Origin: Miscanthus floridulus
Taxonomy: Eukaryota; Streptophyta; Magnoliopsida; Poales; Poaceae
Direction: 5' to 3'
Length of the DNA stretch: 64,000 bases
Assembly: GCF_019320115.1 (NCBI RefSeq)
Contig: NC_089594.1
Coordinates: 22,668,409 to 22,732,408 of the forward strand
The translations under genes and the position numbers were made by a program. Shown in pieces: positions 57,638-64,000 of the stretch. Below the pieces are notes generated by a model. That model was not told the origin of the DNA and did not search any database. It worked only from the letters and a program-made list of their open reading frames with translations. Each line of letters opens with the position of its first letter. Positions within the stretch are counted from its first letter, which is position 1.

Positions 57638-58222
57638 CTACGCATCGTCCTCGGAGTCGGTGTCGAAGATTTCTCCTCCATCTTCATCACTAGGAGGCTC
57701 TAACTCCTCATCTTCCTCCTCATCAGGTGGAGCGTCCTCAGGTCCATTGACTTCCATGTCATCATCACCTTCGGCCATGATGACGCCAGATCCCATCTCA
57801 TTTTCATCCTCAGGTGGCAGGATAGGGTGAAGTTGGTTGTGCAGTAGGTGAACCTCCTCATGGAGATTGTCATTGTACTCTTCTGCAGCCGCCAACTGCT
57901 GCTCTAGCTCAACCTGCCTCGCTCTCAACACATTCTCCTCGTGCCAGGCTTCATTCCGTTGGTTTAGCATGTGAACCAACATACGCTCACAGTTGCGGTG
58001 AGCAACTGTCAACCTCTGAACCTCAAGGGTCTCTTGGTCCCTTTCTTGCGTGACTTGCTCCAAACGCTGCTGAACTGCAGTCCTTTCAGCAGTCACCTGA
58101 GCCAGCTCTGCCCTTAGCCTTTCCGCCTCAGTAGGCTCAGGACGGGGCTCACGAGGAGCTAAACGGTGACGAGGCGCCCTACCTCCAGCGGACTTGCGAG
58201 CAGTGCGTTTCGTGCGCGCCAT
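57638..58222 (-). CDS. Extra ORF between PBS and gag: histone H3 tail-like N-terminus, coiled coil, acidic tail (194 aa)
   Basis: After Met the protein reads ARTKRTARKSAGGRAPRHRL. Histone H3 starts [20 protein letters not shown], so 16 of the first 21 residues agree, including R2, T3, K4, R8, K9 and S10. K14, K18 and K23 are R, H and R. As in H3, Met-Ala would lose Met and expose Ala1. Residues about 30-140 are rich in Glu, Gln, Leu and Arg with heptad spacing (EAERLRAELAQVTAERTAV and beyond), a coiled coil. Residues 141-194 are very acidic (DDDMEV, DEEEDEELEPPSDED). There is no globular histone fold. The frame is intact in a young element. The ATG follows TTTTTGCTACAG, an acceptor-like sequence; 12 upstream in-frame codons exist but do not preserve the H3 register. 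Function is unknown; possible roles are given in the findings. Confidence 0.85.
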   Translation of the reverse strand: MARTKRTARKSAGGRAPRHRLAPREPRPEPTEAERLRAELAQVTAERTAVQQRLEQVTQERDQETLEVQRLTVAHRNCERMLVHMLNQRNEAWHEENVLRARQVELEQQLAAAEEYNDNLHEEVHLLHNQLHPILPPEDENEMGSGVIMAEGDDDMEVNGPEDAPPDEEEDEELEPPSDEDGGEIFDTDSEDDA

Positions 58223-58716
58223 CTGTAGCAAAAAGTTACAACGTAAGGGGAGAATCATTTAAGGGACGCGAAATTTAATTATTCGGGACCATAAATTTTA
58301 AAGGAGGGAGTAATGCAAGAAATGCCATGTATGCTTGAACATGATGCATGCACGATCCGTACGTCCTCACAAACCTAGAAAAATTTAAAAGCTAGCGAAA
58401 TATACGGTGGCATACATACGTTCTCTTGTAAACGGTAGCTAGTCGATCTACAACGATACGTTGTTAGTGTACCTGCAGAAAATTTCATTTCAGCCCAATA
58501 ATTTCCCAAAAAGCATAGAAAACAAACAGTAAACTAAATACTTTCATACATACATCCCCTGATGTATATACTCTAGTATCACAGCTACCCGTCAGAGATA
58601 CCCACAATTAAGTACTCTCATAGATACATGATTGAACATGTAACTATGCGAGCAACCACAACTACTCTCCCCTAGACCGACGGTTGGACGGTCATGCTCT
58701 CACAACTCACACTTAC
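58223..58716 (-). other. Candidate leader intron ending at the ATG of the H3-tail-like ORF
   Basis: On the minus strand CTCTG/GTAAGTGTG (GT at 58716-58715) is a near-perfect donor. The acceptor AACTTTTTGCTACAG ends at 58223, abutting ATGGCGCGC. The interval is 494 nt and contains several short upstream ATGs that splicing would remove. Confidence 0.45.
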
Positions 58717-58960
58717 CAGAGCGTAGAGGTATTTTGATCCATACATTACCACCCAAGCGGATGGCATCCATACAATAGCACGCCGTATGGACGACGAAAT
58801 AGAAACAAGCAGGAACCCCCAAGTTAGTACTTTAATAAGCCACCTAAGAGTCCTTATTTGGGCATAAGGGATATGACCACTGGCAATACTTAGTATTTAA
58901 TTTAGGATTTTTACAAATACTTTTGTTTTAAATACACAAATGACGTGTTTAGTGTCAAAT
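58717..58960 (-). other. Untranslated leader of the Tekay element, first part
   Basis: Sequence between the primer-binding site and the candidate donor. No coding signal; a packaging signal would be expected in this area but cannot be identified by eye. Confidence 0.4.
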
Positions 58961-58975
58961 CTTGCTCTGATGCCA
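58961..58975 (-). other. Primer-binding site of the Tekay element
   Basis: The minus strand reads TGGCATCAGAGCAAG two bases after the 5' LTR, a one-base variant of the common initiator-Met tRNA site TGGTATCAGAGC. Confidence 0.85.
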
Positions 58976-59346
58976 GCTGTAACAGAACCGACCAAATCAT
59001 AAGAACGTAAGTACAAAAACAATCACCGAAGCGATCAAATTCCTGTACTTAAGCTCCCATAATCCCGGTAGTCCGGAAATCACGAAGGATTTCAACCAAC
59101 TCTCGACATACAAACCAAGATCGTAATGATTCAACACAACACATCATCCGTTACAACATTTCATAAGTAGCATTCGGATTACATCCATCAGAGTTCAAAT
59201 AAATATTACAAACCAAGTTTGAGTGTGCGGAAGCAACATAGTTTAGTACAAAACATCATAGTTTTCAAATACATTGCCAAGATCAGAGTCATGTCCCACA
59301 AAAGCATTATCAGGTACGAGAACTAGTAGAGACCGTGCCCAACGGT

Positions 59347-59565
59347 CTAGTCTTCATCCCCAGCAGGGAGAAGGCAGTACTTGCAGCAACCAAAGTAGAA
59401 CTGGTCATCTGCAACAGGTGGGAAATAAACCCTGAGTACGAGAAGGTACTCAGCTAGACTTACCCGACGAAAATCAGAATAAAAGACACCAAGGATCATG
59501 CAAGGCTTTTCAGGTGGGCTAGCTTGACACAGTTGCATAAAAGAGCTTAAGATTATAGTAACCAA
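59347..59565 (-). other. Short LTR-encoded reading frame (72 codons), copy in 5' LTR
   Basis: Same frame and product as 48501-48719. If transcribed it would be in the 5' leader of the element RNA. No family recognised; probably incidental. Confidence 0.25.
59432..59453 (-). other. Conserved LTR hairpin, 5' LTR copy
   Basis: Identical to 48586-48607: perfect 8-bp stem CTGAGTAC / GTACTCAG around a 6-nt loop. Confidence 0.75.
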
Positions 59566-62500
59566 CTTAAATCTAGCATCAAGCTTATCATTATTTACCT
59601 GTCCACTAGATTAGCACCTGTACTAGAGCACTCACTTATTAGGAGCAAACAATATTAACCATAGCAGGTATAATAAGGCTGTCATCATCGTATCATCAAT
59701 TCCGAACCATTAAGTTATTAGGTGTATCTACATTGGAGATAAGCCCGTCAAGTTCTCACTAACCGGGAGAGACGGCGATTCGAATCGAATTACAACTCAG
59801 CTGAGGGGGTATTCCTAACTCTCACCCTGGCATACTTTGCAAGGGTAGCCGTGGGTCACCTTTGGAACATCTCAGGAACCAAATTCGCGGGTTCGATCAG
59901 CGCCAGCACTCTCAGGGATTACCCTTCTGCCAGGACGATCAGGACTTTTAAATCACCTGCCCTTGGACTCACGCCTACGGCTCCCTTCCGAGGCGCACTT
60001 TATACTTATCGACTCCCGGCCTGAGGTGAGCTACTCGGCTTCGCGGTCGGTCATCGGGCCGGCCAACTAAGAGAGAGGCATGCGTTCAACATGAACAGGA
60101 AAGGCTCCAAGATCCAGTCCTTAATCGACACAGACGGAGTCACTGCAAACCGGCAAGCCTCCGTCCGGTCTTTATTTCAAATTAAGACTGGTTCTTTTCC
60201 ACGATAGCAAATATAGCCAACCGTGCCACATGTATCTTCCTATATCTCGCAGGTGACAGGAAATCACCCGACTTCTACCGCGTTAAAGCAGGGCTAAGCA
60301 CTACTCGAGCCTGAGCTACATAGGATTCAGGGTAACAATATCTGGACAAGGAATGGGTAACCAATGCAGCAAGTGTTTGCATCCAACACCTAAACTTAAT
60401 GCAACAATATATGTAATAATAATACTGTAACTGCAGTTCGGAAAATAGGAGGCTTAATATGCTCCGGGGCTTGCCTTTCACAAAGTTGCAAGGACGGTGG
60501 TCAGGGCACTCAACGGCGACCTCGTCTGGCACTTCTCCTGAAGGCTGCTCCTCCTGAACTTCTGGTGTCGGCTGCTGCTGCTCGTTCAGTTCCTCGAATT
60601 CCAGCAGGGTCACTCCTTCCGGTACAGCTATTGCATGCCGATGCACAAGATAAATATCATGGATGCATAAGGTATGACATGATGCTCATGATGAATGGAA
60701 TCGTAGTAAGTGTTTATGAACGCATTACTGGACACTCGTTTACCGAGTAAGACTAGCCCTATTCAAATCACTTTAAGCATATTTCTAACTTAACTGAAAG
60801 AACAAGATTAACTTACCTAACTTGCATAACCTAAGATAAAGATGCTCATCTTCAGTTAAGGGCCTAACACCTAGGAACAGTACCATGAACTTAGAATAGT
60901 AAAGACATACTTAAAATAACAGTTAAAGCTTCATATGCAACAAGTAGTAACTTAATTCTATCATAACTAGAGTTCTATAATTCCAATTGACTTGCAAGAG
61001 GACATTCTGGAAAGCTTACGAACTTCTCTACAATTCATTTGTAAACATCAAAGCATGATTCTGAAGTTGACCAAATCAATTTCCAGTAGACCTAGAATCT
61101 GTCCACAATGACGGGGTTACTAGCTTAATTATTTAATGATTGTGCAAAAGCCTAATTTGACCAAACCAAGTTCACCAACTTGTTTTTCATACCTAAGAAA
61201 CATCAGAAAGTATAGTGCTAACTTCTAAATAAATTATTTAATATCCTTTTCTAATTTATTTAGTTAATTAGGTGATTTAAGCAATATATATTAAAACTAT
61301 TCATAAGAATCTACAAAAATTACAGTAGCTATCTCATGCTTCACATAGACTACCATAAAAATTTCAAAGGCCATTGAGTAAGTATAACAGTCTACACAAA
61401 AATGATAAGGCATACTAGCTTAAAATGGCATAATTAAGAAATCCTAATGAAAAGTGTCAAGCAACAGATTTCACATTTTTCCTAGCATCCTTCTAGCATA
61501 AGAATAGCACCCATAAAATTTCACCTTCACTGGATCTATAGAAAAATTATGAAAATTCCCACAAGACCCACCTATTAATAAAAGGAAATTCTATAACTTA
61601 AAAACTACACATGCACTAGCTCTGAAATTTTTACCAGAGCTTCACCTAAGCAATAACAGACTGCCCCCCAAATTTCATAATTTTTGGACCATAGAAACTC
61701 AAGATAAAATTCAAACAAGTTTGCATGCTTCTAAAAACACATTTCAAACTCCTATTTAATTCATCAAAAATTTCTAAAACATGTGCTCACATAATATTTT
61801 TGTTAAATACTAGATATGACCAGGAACCCAACAAAATTAGAACCATAGCATTTGGATCTATATACTAGGAGCTACATATTTTTCAAGATATACATAAATC
61901 TGTGAAATAAATAAATAAACAAAATCGGAAAAACAACTCGGCCACAGCTGGGCCAGCCCACGTAACGGCGGCCCGCGAGCAACGCTGGCGCGGCCCAAGA
62001 CACGGCTCAGCCCAAGCCGTATCCCGCCTGAGCCTCGGCGGCTGACCTGCGGGGCCCGGGCGTCAGCTGACCCCACCCGTCAGCGAGACGAAGACAGGGG
62101 AGACGGTTCCGCCGGCGCGGCGACGAGGGAACTCGCCGACGGCGAACCCTCCCGGCGAAACGAATAGCACCGACGTGCTTCCCCAGCTCCCACGCGTTGA
62201 TTTCCCTACCAAGCCGAAGCTCTAGTGGTCCCTAAGAGCTCCGGCCGCGGCGCACGGCGAATCGGCCATGGCGCACGGCGGCGCTCGGCCGTGTCCCGGC
62301 GCGGCTGGACCGGCACTGGGGGTGGCCGTTACACTCGAGCACCTACACGTGATGGAGATGACTAAATCGCGAACTAAGAGAGGAAGAGGAGAACGGGGCC
62401 GTGCTGACCACGGTGAGGTCACCGGTGCGGCAATGGCGCACGGTGTAGGAAAGGTCACAGCGACCTTACCCAAGGCTACTGACGCAGCTGTGAGGTGGAG

Positions 62501-63678
62501 GAGGTGGATTAGGTCACGGCGCAGCTGCTGACGAACCGGGCAACGCGCTTTCGCGGTGGCGAGCGAGCAGGGCGAAGGCGGAGCAATGGCGGACGGCTGC
62601 GGACTCGGTGCTGCGCGCGGAGGAAATACAAATGGAGCAGCGGACTCGGTGGGAAGGCGCTGGGGTGCTTCATGACGCGGCTGCGACGGCAGAACGCGCA
62701 CGGCGCGTGGCCAGCGCGCTCAGGCGAGCGGCGACGGGTGGCGGACACGCGGCTTCAAGTTTCTGAACCGGTCGGCCATGGTGACTCTGACGGTTATCTG
62801 AAAACGCGATTCAGTTGCTAATGACAATGCCTGACAGCGAGTATTCGACGATGATTTTCTCCTAATCCGTGACGAGTTAGTGGAAGAATTGAACATCAAA
62901 GTTGTAGACCTACTATCCATCTACAATTTCCTTTCAAAGACCATCCTCTAATTCGCCATGGATCAGAAGTTGCACGAAGCCAAAGTGAGCTCGATGCAAC
63001 TGAAATGCAGTTAAGACTTAGCATATTTTTCAGTGTTGAAATCAGCATGTATTTCTGACTTGTGGGCCATGTTTGAGCATGTTCTAGCCATTTTCATGAG
63101 TTGGTCATAAAACAACTTTTGTTCCTTGATAAATTAGCTACAACTTTGGTAAAGAGTGCTCAGCCATGCAAAGCTTCTAAGTTGGACTTTTGAATCAGTC
63201 AAACAATGAGACTCCTAGGGTCCATTCTAGTCAAACTTGCACTTGAGGGCATTTTGGTTATTTTGATCTACATGAACAATGTTCCAACAAGTAAACTAAA
63301 TGTAGTTAAGGTGTATTAGACCATGATCAACCATTTTACAAAGTTGTTATACCACTTCTACTGATCACATGTGATAAAGAAAGTAAAACAAGCAATTCAT
63401 ACATATGTTTCAATCCAATGTTTCACATGTTGCATGACCTTGTTGTTATACTATACTTGTCACATTACTACCATGTTGCCATGTTTCAAGGTATGAGAAA
63501 GTTATGTTGCATTCATATGTTGCAATACTATCATTCATAAGCACTCAAATACGAAACAACAGAATGTACGAATGTTGCATATGTATGTTTCAGTGACAAT
63601 GGAAATGATGACATAGATGATACACATGCTTATGAAATGAAATGCAATTAGTGGAAGCCAAACACCTAGGGTGTTACA

Positions 63679-64000
63679 GGCTGGATGCTGGTTTTGAATT
63701 TGGGGTGGGGTGAGGGGATGGGTGACCGTGTATGGTTGGTTATTGGGACGATTGTTGTAGTTGAATGATGACTGAGGGTTGTCGTAGTTGTTGTAGTGGT
63801 GGTAGGATGGGTTGTAGGTTGCGAGGGTTTGATATTGTGGGTGTTGGTGTTGCGAGGGGATGCCATAGTTTACTGGAGTGTATTGGTATGGGGTGGTTGT
63901 GGGGGTGGGTTGTCTCCTTGTGTAGTTAATAGGTTTGGGTGGGCCTAAAGCTGCGGCTTGTTGTGCCTCCTGATATTCTTTTCCCTTCACAAAGCACGCA
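63679..64000 (-). mobile_element. Tat/RIRE2-like gypsy fragment, right part (gag)
   Basis: The minus frame encodes a Gln/Pro/Tyr/Asn-rich gag segment (KGKEYQEAQQAAALGPPKP, then QHPQYQTLATYNPSYHH) entering from beyond 64000. The Tekay element cut it within this low-complexity part, as shown by GGCTG at 63679-63683 and 48127-48131. Confidence 0.7.

Larger units (their letters stand above)
48132..63678 (-). mobile_element. Tekay-type chromovirus (Ty3/gypsy) with an extra histone-H3-tail-like ORF
   Basis: Read on the minus strand: 5' LTR (63678-58978), primer-binding site (58975-58961), leader, H3-tail-like ORF (58222-57638), gag (57233 to about 56180), protease, RT, RNase H and integrase with chromodomain (to 52825), PPT, 3' LTR (52829-48132). 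GGCTG flanks both sides. The LTRs are nearly identical, so the insertion is young. The 992-codon RT-to-chromodomain frame is open, while gag and protease contain several frame changes. Confidence 0.95.
58978..63678 (-). repeat. 5' LTR of the Tekay element (4701 bp)
   Basis: In element orientation it starts at 63678 with TGTAACACCCTAGGTG and ends at 58978. Its first half (about 62000-62750 in plus coordinates) is GC-rich. The hairpin CTGAGTAC...GTACTCAG is at 59432-59453. Confidence 0.95.

Overview
The window is nuclear DNA of a grass, most likely a panicoid of the sugarcane, sorghum and Miscanthus type. The evidence is intron-rich plant genes, GC-rich first exons, Au-like SINEs, Tourist-type MITEs, Sirevirus (Ty1/copia) LTRs full of GACCGGACGCTGG-type repeats, and a Tekay-type Ty3/gypsy chromovirus. 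I see nothing prokaryotic or organellar. The species cannot be fixed from sequence alone.

Layout. 1-299 is the tail of a gypsy-type LTR. 300-6123 is the 3' part of a Sirevirus that has the end of gag, no recognisable pol, a 3.4 kb non-coding stretch and a 2.37 kb 3' LTR. 6851-10109 is an F-box/LRR/FBD gene (3 exons, 502 aa) with a MITE and a SINE in intron 1. 10888-17546 is a PIF/Harbinger transposon (TTA target duplication) broken by a SINE inside its transposase exon and by a 4 kb hAT element inside its SANT/Myb ORF. 17.5-20.6 kb holds MITEs and repeats. 20770-27082 is a complete 15-exon gene for chloroplast SRP54 (558 aa). 27.1-30.8 kb is AT-rich and GC-rich unassigned DNA and repeats.

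From 30776 to the end the window is a nest of retrotransposons. A Sirevirus LTR on the minus strand is split in three by a full-length same-family Sirevirus on the plus strand (31695-42150, target duplication AGCGT) and by a solo gypsy LTR (42394-46735, CTTGT). The split LTR abuts a Tat/RIRE2-like gypsy fragment (47159-48131 and 63679-64000, minus). That fragment is itself interrupted by a 15.5 kb Tekay chromovirus (48132-63678, minus, GGCTG) with two nearly identical 4.7 kb LTRs.

The most striking observation is in the Tekay chromovirus. Between its primer-binding site and gag lies an extra 194-aa ORF (58222-57638, minus). Its N-terminus closely copies the histone H3 tail: 16 of the first 21 residues after the initiator Met are identical, with R2, K4, R8, K9 and S10 kept and K14, K18 and K23 replaced. 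A long coiled coil and a very acidic C-terminus follow. Consensus-like splice acceptors end exactly at the ATGs of this ORF and of gag, and a consensus donor lies in the leader, so the two proteins may come from alternatively spliced mRNAs. The same element ends its integrase with a chromodomain, the module family that reads methylated H3 tails. A second unlabelled structure is a perfect 8-bp hairpin (CTGAGTAC, 6-nt loop, GTACTCAG) kept in the LTRs of two diverged gypsy families while the loop has changed.
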